From assembly GCF_002909445.1 (NCBI RefSeq), contig NZ_PPXC01000007.1, forward strand, positions 1 to 64,000: a stretch of DNA of 64,000 bases, given 5' to 3'. Both the position numbers and the translations under genes were made by a program. Positions 25,571 through 33,721 of this stretch are shown piece by piece (position 1 is the stretch's first letter; each line of letters begins with the position of its first letter). This DNA comes from Arthrobacter glacialis. Its GTDB lineage: Bacteria > Actinomycetota > Actinomycetes > Actinomycetales > Micrococcaceae. The notes below the pieces were generated by a model. The model made no database searches, was not told the DNA's origin, and saw only the letters and a program-made list of their open reading frames with translations.

Positions 25571-28500
25571 TTGAAAGCACTTAGAAGAACGACGACGGCC
25601 GGGCTCGCCTGCGCCGCCGCGCTCGGCCTGTTTGCTGCTGTCTTGCCCACAGCCTTTACAGCCCCGCAAGCCCAGGCAGCCCCGATTGTGGTGCCTGCGC
25701 CGGCACCGGCGGCAAGTCCCATCAATATTGCCAGGACAGGCACCGCCACTGCGCATATTGTTGAGGCCGCCATCCCGGGCAACGTTGCCGCAAACGCCCT
25801 GGATGGCAACACCGGCACGCGCTGGTCTTCATCAGCCGGTGACGCCGGCTGGTTCCAAGTAGAGCTGGCAGCCAGCGGCCCGGTAGACAATGTGAGGATC
25901 AACTGGCCCGCCGGCGCTGCACGTCAATTCACCTTGCAGACCTCGGCGGATGGCATCACGTGGACTGATGTCAAGTCCGTGACCAGCACCACCGGTCCGG
26001 CACGCATTGACGAAATCCTGGTGGGTGCTGCCAACGTTAAATACGTACGGGTGATGTTGGCCAAGCAGTGGGCGACGTTCGGCTACTCCATTTCCGAGTT
26101 TGAGATTTATGACAAGCCCCAGCCCGTGGTGCCTGAGAATCTGTCCTTGGTGCCGTTGCCCGTGGCCTCCGCCGTGACCGCGGCGGGAACATTCCGGTTG
26201 ACCCCGTCCAGTCGCATTATTGCCTCCGGAGCAGCTGTTGACGCGGCCAACTACTTCGCCCAAAAAGCTCGCAAGAGCACAGGGTTTGCCCTGCCTGTGG
26301 TGGCCGGAACCGCCACCGCCGCCGACGTATCCTTCACCGTGGCGCCCGACAGCTCCGAAGCCAAGCCGGAAAGCTACACCATCCAGGCCGATGCCAACGG
26401 AGTCAAGGTGGCGGCCAATACCTCAGCCGGTGCGTTGAACGGCGTGCAGACCTTGCGCCAGCTGTTCCCGCAGTGGATTGAATCGGACATTGTTGTCAAC
26501 ACGCCGTGGACTGTGGGCGGTGCGGTCATCAGTGACTACCCGCGCTATGAGCACCGCGGCATCCAGATCGATGTGGCTCGCTCCTTCTACACCGTTGATG
26601 AGATGAAGGAGCACATCGACAACGCAGCCCAGTTCAAATACAACAAGCTGCACCTGCACCTCACCGATGACCAGGGTTGGCGCATTGCCATTGACCAGCC
26701 GGCAACCAGCCCTGCCGGAATCAAGTACACGGATCTGACGGACATCTCCGGCAAAACCGCCATGACCTACAACGATGCCGGCGTTCTCCAGGGCACCGAG
26801 CTGGGCCACACGGGTTTCTACACCAAGGCTGACTATAAGGAGATTGTCCGCTACGCCGGTGAGAACGGCATGGTGGTGGTTCCGGAGATTGACATGCCCG
26901 GACACACCACTGCCGCGCTGCATGCCATTCCGCAGCTGAACTCAGCCGGTTCGGCACCCAAGCCGCTGGCTGGCCAGACCACCGCACCTTTCCAGGGCTC
27001 CGGCAATGTGGGCGCCTCCACCTTCGACGCGGACAGCGCAGCAACTTATGAGTTCACCAAGGAGGTCCTGACGCAGATTGCCGCCATGACACCCGGCCCG
27101 TATTTGCACATTGGCGGTGACGAGTCGCATTCCACTCCTATTAACAAGTACAAGGCGATGATTGAGGCCTTTGCGGCTCAGGTCAAGGACCTGAACAAGC
27201 AGGTCATCGGCTGGAACGAGTACTCCCAGGCCACGCTGCCCGCAGGCGCCGTGGTTCAGTACTGGGCCGGGAACCGTCAGGAAGTTGCTAACAGGGTCCT
27301 GGCAAACAACTCCAAGGTGATCCTCTCCCCCGCAGAGAAGACCTACATCCCGCAGAAGCAGGACGCCAGCCAGACCGCCGGCGGCACCTGGGCCTGCGGT
27401 GGTGGTGGTTGCACCCTGCAAAACCACTATGACTGGGATCCGGGGACGTACCTGCCCGGTGTTGGCGACGACCGGGTGCTGGGCGTGGAAACCGTGCAGT
27501 GGGGCGAATGGATCCGCGGCATGGACCAGACCGAAACCTACCAGTACCCGCGCACCCTGGCCACGGCCGAGGTTGCCTGGTCACCTCAGGCCAGCCGCAA
27601 ATACACCGACTTCAGCAAACGTGCCAGCACTCTTGGCGGGCGCATGGCCCTCCAGGACTTGACTCACTTCAAGACAGCCGGCATCAACTGGAGCACTGCT
27701 CCTGCGGCCCCCGCAGCCAAACCGGCCATTGTGGATCCGGCGACCTTGCCGGCCACCTCACCCGTCAACTTGGCTGTTCCGGGCACCGAACTTAGCGGCG
27801 GCGAATACCTCACCCTGAAGAACCTGCCCGCAGACACCTGGTTGCTCGCAACAGTTCACGGCGCAGGGATCAACCCACGTACCGCCAGTGGCGAGTGGGT
27901 TCGCAGCAATGCCGCCGGCGAGGCACCGTTAGTCATTCCCACGGGACTTGCCGCTGGGGCCCACATTGTGAGTGTTCAGGGCGCCACCGGGACCCTGACG
28001 GGGTTTGGCTCGGTGGCCATCGCTGCAGTGGTTCCGCCGACCACCGCGCCAGCAACGACTGCTCCCGCAACAACGGCTCCGGCGACAACGGCACCAGCAA
28101 CAACGGCACCAGCCACGACAGCACCGGCAACTACGGCGCCAGCCACCACTGTGCCTGCGACCACGGCACCGGCAACACCGAGCGCATCAGTCACTCCTTC
28201 GGCAACACCGTCCGCAACGCAGAGTGCGTCGGCTCCGGCTGGTGGCATTGGCTTGAGCGCGGACAGTGTCTCTGCCGGTGGCAAGCTCACGATTACCGGC
28301 AAGGGCCTCAAGCCGGGGACGAGTGCAAGTTTCACTCTGCATTCCACGCCGGTGAACTTGGGTACTGCCACGGTTGATGCCCAGGGTGTTGTGTCCTTGA
28401 GTGTGAGCCTGCCGGCGGATGTGGCTGCTGGCCAGCACTCCATTGTGATTGATGGTGTGGGTGTTGACGGCCAGGCCCGTCAGCTGAGTGCTGCTTTGAC

Positions 28501-28684
28501 CATCACGGCTGCAGCAGTCACCCCGACAACCACCCAGGGAACCGCTGCAACAACCACCCCGGCTGAGGATGACTTGGCAAACACCGGGGCCAACGCCACC
28601 GTGTTTGGCGGACTGGCAGTGTTGCTGCTCCTGGCAGGTGGCGCCGTGTTCGCGGTGAACCGTCGCAGGACGGCCAGCCACTAA
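25571..28684 (+). CDS. Wall-anchored GH20 beta-N-acetylhexosaminidase
   Basis: 1037 residues. Signal peptide (to about 36, ending AQA), F5/8-type-C/CBM32 domain (about 48-178, with TRWSSSAGDAGWFQVEL), GH20b domain (about 185-310), and the GH20 catalytic barrel (about 315-690) with the acid/base pair GGDESH (Asp517-Glu518). A beta domain, a TTAPA repeat linker (about 820-870) and an Ig-like domain follow. The end is a sorting signal: LANTG, a hydrophobic helix and RRR. LAxTG is the class E sortase motif. It removes terminal N-acetylhexosamine from extracellular glycans. TTG start with a weak Shine-Dalgarno. It lies 56 bases after the sulfatase gene with no strong terminator between. Confidence 0.93.
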   Translation: MKALRRTTTAGLACAAALGLFAAVLPTAFTAPQAQAAPIVVPAPAPAASPINIARTGTATAHIVEAAIPGNVAANALDGNTGTRWSSSAGDAGWFQVELAASGPVDNVRINWPAGAARQFTLQTSADGITWTDVKSVTSTTGPARIDEILVGAANVKYVRVMLAKQWATFGYSISEFEIYDKPQPVVPENLSLVPLPVASAVTAAGTFRLTPSSRIIASGAAVDAANYFAQKARKSTGFALPVVAGTATAADVSFTVAPDSSEAKPESYTIQADANGVKVAANTSAGALNGVQTLRQLFPQWIESDIVVNTPWTVGGAVISDYPRYEHRGIQIDVARSFYTVDEMKEHIDNAAQFKYNKLHLHLTDDQGWRIAIDQPATSPAGIKYTDLTDISGKTAMTYNDAGVLQGTELGHTGFYTKADYKEIVRYAGENGMVVVPEIDMPGHTTAALHAIPQLNSAGSAPKPLAGQTTAPFQGSGNVGASTFDADSAATYEFTKEVLTQIAAMTPGPYLHIGGDESHSTPINKYKAMIEAFAAQVKDLNKQVIGWNEYSQATLPAGAVVQYWAGNRQEVANRVLANNSKVILSPAEKTYIPQKQDASQTAGGTWACGGGGCTLQNHYDWDPGTYLPGVGDDRVLGVETVQWGEWIRGMDQTETYQYPRTLATAEVAWSPQASRKYTDFSKRASTLGGRMALQDLTHFKTAGINWSTAPAAPAAKPAIVDPATLPATSPVNLAVPGTELSGGEYLTLKNLPADTWLLATVHGAGINPRTASGEWVRSNAAGEAPLVIPTGLAAGAHIVSVQGATGTLTGFGSVAIAAVVPPTTAPATTAPATTAPATTAPATTAPATTAPATTAPATTVPATTAPATPSASVTPSATPSATQSASAPAGGIGLSADSVSAGGKLTITGKGLKPGTSASFTLHSTPVNLGTATVDAQGVVSLSVSLPADVAAGQHSIVIDGVGVDGQARQLSAALTITAAAVTPTTTQGTAATTTPAEDDLANTGANATVFGGLAVLLLLAGGAVFAVNRRRTASH

Positions 28685-28687
28685 CCA

Positions 28688-28722
28688 CAGTCAGTAGTTA
28701 GCAGTCAGTAGTTAGCAGTCAG
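28688..28722. repeat. 14-bp tandem repeat, 2.5 copies
   Basis: CAGTCAGTAGTTAG is present twice and partly a third time directly after the GH20 stop codon, just before the terminator. It contains stop codons in several frames. It may be a slippage product; no function is evident. Confidence 0.85.
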
Positions 28723-28729
28723 CTTGTCC

Positions 28730-28770
28730 TTGGGGCGGGCACCGGAAACCACTTCCGGTGCCCGCCCCAA
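28730..28770. terminator. Strong hairpin terminator between convergent genes
   Basis: An 18-bp perfect stem (28730-28747 with 28753-28770, starting TTGGGGCGGGCACC) with a five-base loop ACCAC. It lies between the GH20 gene and the convergent kinase-like gene and can serve both directions. The plus-strand tail GTTCTTGG is only moderately U-rich. Confidence 0.75.
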
Positions 28771-28822
28771 GTTCTTGGTCCCGATTCCGCAGCAGCGTCC
28801 AGGGCTGAGGGAGCGAAAGACT

Positions 28823-29377
28823 TTAGTGCGCGGCGTTTCCCAGCAGGGCGAGAACTGCCAAGGCCATTTCAGCTGTTGAGTCTTCTTCGCTGGCATGGGA
28901 GGTGTCTACGACGGTGCACCCGTTGGCCTCAGCAAGCTCTTTGTATCGAGCAATGTAGTGGCGGTGCGCGGCCAGGGATTCTTCGGGCTCATCACGTTGC
29001 GCCAGTCTAGCCAGCGTTGTGGGAAGGTCGGTCCAGCACAAAATGGTGGGGATCCACAACGTCCAGTGGTCCTGGAAAGCCTTGCCATCCACCAGCGAAG
29101 CCACAGTCATCCACGACCTGTCCAAAATGGCAGGTCCAGCTTGGCTCGCTGACTCGAGGGCGTGTTCCAGCGCTGATGCGCCAATGCGGAGCACCTCAGC
29201 AGTGTCTCCCGACTCGCTGGCTCGGGTCAGTTCCTGCCCACGGCTCCCCCCAAAGGGACGCAGGTAGGACATGCCCAACTGGGCAGCGACGTTCTTGGCA
29301 ATGGTGGTCTTTCCGGTGCCATCATGGCCATCGATGCCCACCACGCCCCGAATGACCTGCCCATCAACTACCCCCAT
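28823..29377 (-). CDS. P-loop kinase resembling thymidylate kinase
   Basis: 184 residues. Walker A is IDGHDGTGKTTIAKN (about 14-28), very like the GxDGxGKTT of dTMP kinases. A later AILDRSWMTVAS contains the DR pair of that family (D-R after a hydrophobic strand), and LARLAQRDEPEE resembles the lid region with its basic residues. It is shorter than usual Tmk (about 205-215). It probably phosphorylates a nucleotide or another phosphorylated metabolite. The ATG overlaps the AbrB-like gene by ten bases and lacks its own Shine-Dalgarno, so it depends on upstream translation. Last gene of an unassigned cluster. Confidence 0.75.
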   Translation of the reverse strand: MGVVDGQVIRGVVGIDGHDGTGKTTIAKNVAAQLGMSYLRPFGGSRGQELTRASESGDTAEVLRIGASALEHALESASQAGPAILDRSWMTVASLVDGKAFQDHWTLWIPTILCWTDLPTTLARLAQRDEPEESLAAHRHYIARYKELAEANGCTVVDTSHASEEDSTAEMALAVLALLGNAAH

Positions 29378-29676
29378 GGATGCAACGCAACGGTGTGCGA
29401 CTCGTCATCCAATTCGAAGTAGAAATGCCGCTCCTTGCCGCCTTCGAGTACCTTCAAGGCGTCCCCACGCACCTCCATTTGGCCGCTGGGCGAAACCCGG
29501 AATCCGCCGTCGGCCGTTGCCGGGGCGAGAAGCACAACGTCTCCCTTAACAGCAACTGTCACACGGGAGCCGGTTTTGGGCTTCATGCCCAGGGCCTTGC
29601 GCGCAGACACCGGCAAGGTGATGACACCCCCGGGCGAAACCTTTGTTCTGGTGTTCTTGATGGTTAACGTGCTCAT
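29368..29676 (-). CDS. AbrB/SpoVT-like DNA-binding protein
   Basis: 102 residues. The N-terminal half, KVSPGGVITLPVSARKALGM then KTGSRVTVAVKGDVVLLAP, matches the swapped-hairpin AbrB fold (strand-GxI-LP-R-LG-pattern). The C-terminal half is a short beta region ending FYFELDDESHTVALHPWG. Such proteins act as transition-state regulators or antitoxins; no toxin gene is adjacent. In this position it may regulate the cluster in which it lies, possibly through the dyad at 32135-32152 (inference). It ends within the start of the kinase-like gene. Confidence 0.75.
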   Translation of the reverse strand: MSTLTIKNTRTKVSPGGVITLPVSARKALGMKPKTGSRVTVAVKGDVVLLAPATADGGFRVSPSGQMEVRGDALKVLEGGKERHFYFELDDESHTVALHPWG

Positions 29677-29694
29677 GACGGAATCTCCTTTGCG

Positions 29695-30696
29695 TTATTG
29701 CTGGTGGCTGGTGTGTGATGGCCCAAAAAGCATGGAATGCAGGCGGGCATAGCGTTCAAGAATCGAGTCCGGACCGCCGCCGCTGCGCCATTGATCCTTG
29801 TCGAGAGCGTCAGCGTCATCCGCGGCATGGGTTCGCACCCGCATGCAGTCAGGGCTGATTTCCCCGTAGACAGTGCCGCTACTTTGATCGATGAAGAAGC
29901 AGATGTCGATGAGCTTCAGCCCTCCGGCCGTGAAAAAATCTTCCAGCCAGCCGAAAGTGTCCCGAGCAAGGTGTTTTGCCCGCTGCACGTCTTTGGTCCA
30001 CAGCGCGGCGTAGTCGTCTGGCAGCGGTTCGTCAGCCAGACGGTTGCCCTCACGATCCGTCAGGGGGTGCCGCCAGTCGAAACAGACGATTGGATCAGCG
30101 AAGCGGTCCCAACGCTGCAGCGCCGGGCCGGAGACAGTGGGGTGTTCGTCTGTGAAAAGATACCTGTGGATCGGAGAACCAATGTGGTACCGCTTGACGC
30201 GCGTCTCCAGGTTGCACACCTCCACCCGGCGCTCCGCCAGCAGCGGACCTGCCGGTGACTCCACCAGGGCAAGAAAGGCCGAGGAGAGGGTATAGGCTCC
30301 CGGTGACAACGCCATGGCCCGGAAGACTTCTGCCGAGAACCGGGCCCGAATCTCCTCGGTGCCCTCCACCACCCCATAACGGTTGTTGGTGAACGAATAC
30401 AAAGTGGGCAAGAGCTTGGCCAAGGCAATCTTGGGGGTCAATAGGCGAATTTCCTTGCTGTCGCCAAGCACCAGGAGTGGCAGAGCCCCAAAATCAAACG
30501 TGATTTGCTGCAGGATCTGGTCCATGAAGGAGTGCCGTGGGTGGCTCAGGTCCACCCGCAATTCCTCACCGCTGGGCCCGCTCAGGACTACCTGCGCCGC
30601 GGTGGAGGCAAGGAGTTCCACCTCCAGCTCCACGTCAAGACATTGGTCAAGGATGAGGCTGGCGGCCGGACTCCGGTGGAGGGTGGAGGTGGGCAT
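29695..30696 (-). CDS. SAICAR synthetase (PurC)-like enzyme
   Basis: 333 residues. The second half resembles PurC: a FFTAGGLKLIDICFFIDQSS segment followed by GTVYGEISPDCMRVR parallels the PurC strand-loop that ends in EISPD (ADP/metal-binding Asp/Glu), and RVEVCNLETRVKRYHIGSP parallels its substrate-binding EVVVRN region. PurC joins a carboxylated aminoimidazole ribotide to aspartate using ATP. The first 120 residues are divergent and ordinary purC motifs are weak there, so this is a paralogue with a probable different substrate. It lies 21 bases after the nucleotidyltransferase-like gene and 18 before the AbrB-like gene. Confidence 0.65.
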   Translation of the reverse strand: MPTSTLHRSPAASLILDQCLDVELEVELLASTAAQVVLSGPSGEELRVDLSHPRHSFMDQILQQITFDFGALPLLVLGDSKEIRLLTPKIALAKLLPTLYSFTNNRYGVVEGTEEIRARFSAEVFRAMALSPGAYTLSSAFLALVESPAGPLLAERRVEVCNLETRVKRYHIGSPIHRYLFTDEHPTVSGPALQRWDRFADPIVCFDWRHPLTDREGNRLADEPLPDDYAALWTKDVQRAKHLARDTFGWLEDFFTAGGLKLIDICFFIDQSSGTVYGEISPDCMRVRTHAADDADALDKDQWRSGGGPDSILERYARLHSMLFGPSHTSHQQ

Positions 30697-30717
30697 GGGT
30701 GATCTCCTTTTCTCGGT

Positions 30718-32037
30718 TCACGCTTGCTGGCGGACAACGCTAAAGCGCTCGTTCAGGGCACGCAGCGCGGCACCTGTTGCCACCGCTGATTCCGCCAACG
30801 CCAGTCCGGGGTCACCCTCGCCGACAAGTCGCTGCATCTCGGGGGTGCGGAAGCCGCAGACCGACTCCAACCACTCATGTACCTGGTTTTTGGTGAGCTT
30901 GTGGTCCATGGCACCAAAGGTTCCCTTGGCGATGTTGGCTGGAATCTTCACAAAATACTCAAAAAGGTTGTGCAGGTCATCTCCTGAATCCGGCTGATGC
31001 GCCAGGGCAGCGCCCACCATCCCCAGCTGCTGGCGTTGCCGGACCATTCCGAAGCTGAGGTTGCGCATCATCAGATCCGGCGTGGATTTGGCTGGCACCC
31101 TTGCCTCACCGTAGATGCAGAGGCCGTAGCTGGCCAGATTGTCGCCCGAGAGACACTGCATACGCCACAGTTCCTGCGCCGAGTAGATGCCAACGTTCAA
31201 TTCCTTGCCGGCAAAGCTGGGCGAGGTGCCATGCAGTTTCCGCAGAACTGTTTCCGGATGTTTCACCACCAGGACCAGATCGTAGTCGGCAAAGTTCTGG
31301 CTGTTCACACTGGAGCCATACACCACCACACACTCGAGCTCAGGGCCGAGCCGTTCTTTAAGGTCATTCATGAATGCAAACCGCGGCCGCAGCTCCAACG
31401 GGACTTCGCCGTGCGACAGGCGGACTTCGGTGACAGTGCCCGGACCGTCAAGATGGTTGATGATTTCTTCAAAACAGCGGCGGATCCCCAGAAGCCTGTC
31501 CAGATCCGCGATGTCGGAGCTGTGGGCCATAGCATTCACCTCATCCGTCAAGGTTTGGCCTGAAACACCGGGAATCAAACCCATGGAAGCGTACCTGCCT
31601 GCCTGCCAGAGCCGGTCGTACTTGCTGCCCAAGGTACCGGAGCTGTAGCGGGATTGGACCACGGCGGCGGAAAGCGTCACCGAGGCCAGAAACATCACCG
31701 ACTCCAGCCACAGCCGCTGCAGGGCGCCATCGCCGAACTGGCCCTGCGTGGGTGCCATCGGGGACCCGGCGGAGATCCCTGACCGGACAGACGCCTGGTA
31801 GAAACGGGGGTGAAAAACTGAAGCCCACTGCAGTGAGAACGGTGAAATGACGCGGGGGTTTTCAAGGTGCTCCTCGGCCGCCCACGTATGGATGCCCAGG
31901 AGTTCGGCACCGGAAACTTCACGGTCAGTGTAGATGTAAGTGACTCGGAAGGGTGTCCCACGCCATGTGGGCGGCCGATCGACGGCCATCACCTCGCGGA
32001 CAGCGGCTGGAACTACTTCCGCCAATCCAGCAGACAT
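30718..32037 (-). CDS. Nucleotidyltransferase-fold protein, unknown pathway
   Basis: 439 residues starting at ATG 32037, which has AGGGGG six bases upstream; the upstream open frame is not supported. The central part contains VVYGSSVNSQNFADYDLVLV (Gly241-Ser242, Asp251, Asp253), the G-S-x-x-x-D-x-D pattern of polymerase-beta-like minimal nucleotidyltransferases. A mostly helical C-terminal region (about 310-439) recalls HEPN/substrate-binding domains found with such enzymes. The first 230 residues are unlike anything I can name. It probably transfers NMP to a small molecule or protein. First gene of the cluster with PurC-like, AbrB-like and kinase-like genes. Confidence 0.65.
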   Translation of the reverse strand: MSAGLAEVVPAAVREVMAVDRPPTWRGTPFRVTYIYTDREVSGAELLGIHTWAAEEHLENPRVISPFSLQWASVFHPRFYQASVRSGISAGSPMAPTQGQFGDGALQRLWLESVMFLASVTLSAAVVQSRYSSGTLGSKYDRLWQAGRYASMGLIPGVSGQTLTDEVNAMAHSSDIADLDRLLGIRRCFEEIINHLDGPGTVTEVRLSHGEVPLELRPRFAFMNDLKERLGPELECVVVYGSSVNSQNFADYDLVLVVKHPETVLRKLHGTSPSFAGKELNVGIYSAQELWRMQCLSGDNLASYGLCIYGEARVPAKSTPDLMMRNLSFGMVRQRQQLGMVGAALAHQPDSGDDLHNLFEYFVKIPANIAKGTFGAMDHKLTKNQVHEWLESVCGFRTPEMQRLVGEGDPGLALAESAVATGAALRALNERFSVVRQQA

Positions 32038-32105
32038 CACAGCCCCCTGCCCCAGGCGGCCTACCGCTCCCCAGCGCCCCACAGCCACCTCGCCATTGTT
32101 ACCCC

Positions 32106-32135
32106 AATGTTCCGCCCGGTGAAAGCGGGTGTCAA
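32106..32135 (-). promoter_or_regulatory. Promoter of the nucleotidyltransferase/PurC-like cluster
   Basis: On the minus strand a consensus -35 TTGACA (32135-32130) is followed after 18 bases by AACATT (32111-32106). The -10 is weak (three of six). Transcription would start about 60 bases before the ATG at 32037. Confidence 0.5.
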
Positions 32136-32152
32136 TTGTCCAAACGGACAAT
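32135..32152. promoter_or_regulatory. Operator-like perfect inverted repeat
   Basis: ATTGTCC-AAAC-GGACAAT, a perfect 7-bp inverted repeat whose lower end touches the -35 hexamer of the cluster promoter. The half-site GGACAAT is unlike the other operators in the window. The regulator is unknown. Confidence 0.6.
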
Positions 32153-32185
32153 GAAACGTATGCCACGCATTGCCGGGCACCGACG

Positions 32186-32947
32186 TCAGGGCGCAGCCAC
32201 CAGGCGCTCACGCAGGAACGAGCGGACACCGGCAATAGCTTCCCCGCTGGCCGAAGGTCCGGTGAGGGTGGAGTGCTTGCGTTCTTCGGATCCGCTCAAG
32301 GGAAACGTCTGCATTCGCTTGTCTCCGAGCAGTTTCTGGGCGGCCGTGAGCTTGGCGGCAGGTGATATGAGGTCACAACGGAAACGGTAGCCCTGGACCT
32401 TCAGATTAGTGCGATTCTGCAAATCGTCACGGTCCTTACGGGAGAGCCCCAAGGCGCAGGGCCAAACCGGAATGGCGGGCTGGGCCATCACAGCCGCCGC
32501 CACACGATGATCGACGGCAAGCGCAAGCGCAAAGTTGCCGGAGAAGCACATCCCGATCACACCGTATGGATCATTGCGCCGACGCGCCACGTGTTCGTCG
32601 GCAAAATCCCTGAGCCAGCCCACATCCGCGCTAACCCCATGCCTGGCCATGACATGCACTTCGCGGCGCACGCATATCTGCTTGAGCGACTGCAAGCCCT
32701 TCGGTTCACCATCACGCCCAAGGATGGACGGAACAACCACCCTGAAGTCCTGGGACAGTGTGTCGACCAACGGTACGAGGTTCCGCTTGATTCCAGGAAA
32801 CTCGTGCATAAGCATGACGCTCGGCAGCTCAAATTCAGCTCGGCCATGGTCGATCACATAGAAGGCATGGGCATGGTCCAGGTGCGGAAAGGAATGCTCT
32901 TGCCAATGGTCCGGGGGCCATTTCGCCCCGGCGCCCGCCTCAGTCAT
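32186..32947 (-). CDS. Dienelactone hydrolase family protein
   Basis: 253 residues, alpha/beta hydrolase fold. The nucleophile elbow is VIGMCFSGNFAL with Cys in place of Ser, the hallmark of dienelactone hydrolases; VMLMHEFPGI (about 43-52) is the oxyanion-side motif. Catalytic Asp and His would lie near VAAAVMAQPAIPV and the C terminus, the latter not clear. The natural substrate is unknown; carboxymethylene-butenolide activity is possible. It lies upstream of the nucleotidyltransferase cluster, but the promoter and dyad between them argue for separate control. Confidence 0.85.
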   Translation of the reverse strand: MTEAGAGAKWPPDHWQEHSFPHLDHAHAFYVIDHGRAEFELPSVMLMHEFPGIKRNLVPLVDTLSQDFRVVVPSILGRDGEPKGLQSLKQICVRREVHVMARHGVSADVGWLRDFADEHVARRRNDPYGVIGMCFSGNFALALAVDHRVAAAVMAQPAIPVWPCALGLSRKDRDDLQNRTNLKVQGYRFRCDLISPAAKLTAAQKLLGDKRMQTFPLSGSEERKHSTLTGPSASGEAIAGVRSFLRERLVAAP

Positions 32948-33137
32948 GTGGCCCCCATAGCTTCAACCCGATGGAATGCTGCCCCATTGCGCCTAGTGTA
33001 GCCGCGGCTGGCTCCCGCGCGCCAGACGTTTTAGGGGCCGCCGTCGTGTGCGGGAAAGCATGGACGCGGCGGACAGCGAGGTCTACATTGAGAGCTGCGG
33101 GCAAGTGCCCGGCACAGTCTCCACGGAAGGACAGCTG

Positions 33138-33707
33138 ATGAGCTACACAGTGGGAGTTTTTGTTGGCAGCACGGCATCAGATTCCATCAACAAGAAGTTG
33201 GCAAAGGCCTTGGTGAAACTGGCGCCGCCGGAACTCAAGCTCGTGGACATTCCCATTGGCAAGCTGCCGCTGTACAGCCGCGACTACGACGCCGATTTCC
33301 CGGCCGAAGCCCGCGCCTTCAAGGCGTCCGTGGACGCAGTGGATGCGATCATTTTTGTGACCCCGGAGTACAACCGCAGCATTCCCGGCGCCTTGAAGAA
33401 CGCCATTGACTGGGGGTCGCGGCCGTGGGGTTCCAATTCTTTTGCCAAGAAGCCCTCAGCCGTGACCGGCACCTCCCCCGGCCACATCAGCACGGCTGTG
33501 GCCCAGCAGCACCTGCGCAGCATCCTGTCGTTTGTGAATTCGCCCGAATTGGCCAACCCGGAGTGCTACATCCATTTCACCGAGGGCCTGATCGACGATG
33601 ACGGCAACGTCACCGTTCCGAGCACCGAGGAATTCCTGCGGCACTGGTTGCAGGAGTTCCACATTTTTGTTGTCAAGGTGGTGGGTGCGCAAAAGATCAC
33701 CGTGTAG
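33138..33707 (+). CDS. NADPH-dependent FMN reductase
   Basis: 189 residues, flavodoxin-like fold. VGVFVGSTASDSINKKLA is the phosphate-binding loop, TPEYNRSIPGALKNAIDWGS is the diagnostic family motif, and SAVTGTSPGHISTAVAQQHL continues the pattern. It transfers electrons from NADPH to FMN, quinones or metals. ATG at 33138 has AAGGA six bases upstream; upstream open frame is not used. Convergent with the SGNH hydrolase gene. Confidence 0.92.
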   Translation: MSYTVGVFVGSTASDSINKKLAKALVKLAPPELKLVDIPIGKLPLYSRDYDADFPAEARAFKASVDAVDAIIFVTPEYNRSIPGALKNAIDWGSRPWGSNSFAKKPSAVTGTSPGHISTAVAQQHLRSILSFVNSPELANPECYIHFTEGLIDDDGNVTVPSTEEFLRHWLQEFHIFVVKVVGAQKITV

Positions 33708-33721
33708 GCCGGTGGCCGAGC

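Noticed and set aside
24297-25580. 427-codon open frame on the minus strand
   Set aside because: Antisense to the sulfatase gene, no recognisable domain or Shine-Dalgarno.
28688-28722. Attachment site or integron-like element
   Set aside because: Only a short 14-base tandem duplication; no integrase or second copy elsewhere in the window.
32038-32235. N-terminal extension of the nucleotidyltransferase-like protein
   Set aside because: It would span the promoter and operator; the ATG at 32037 has its own Shine-Dalgarno.
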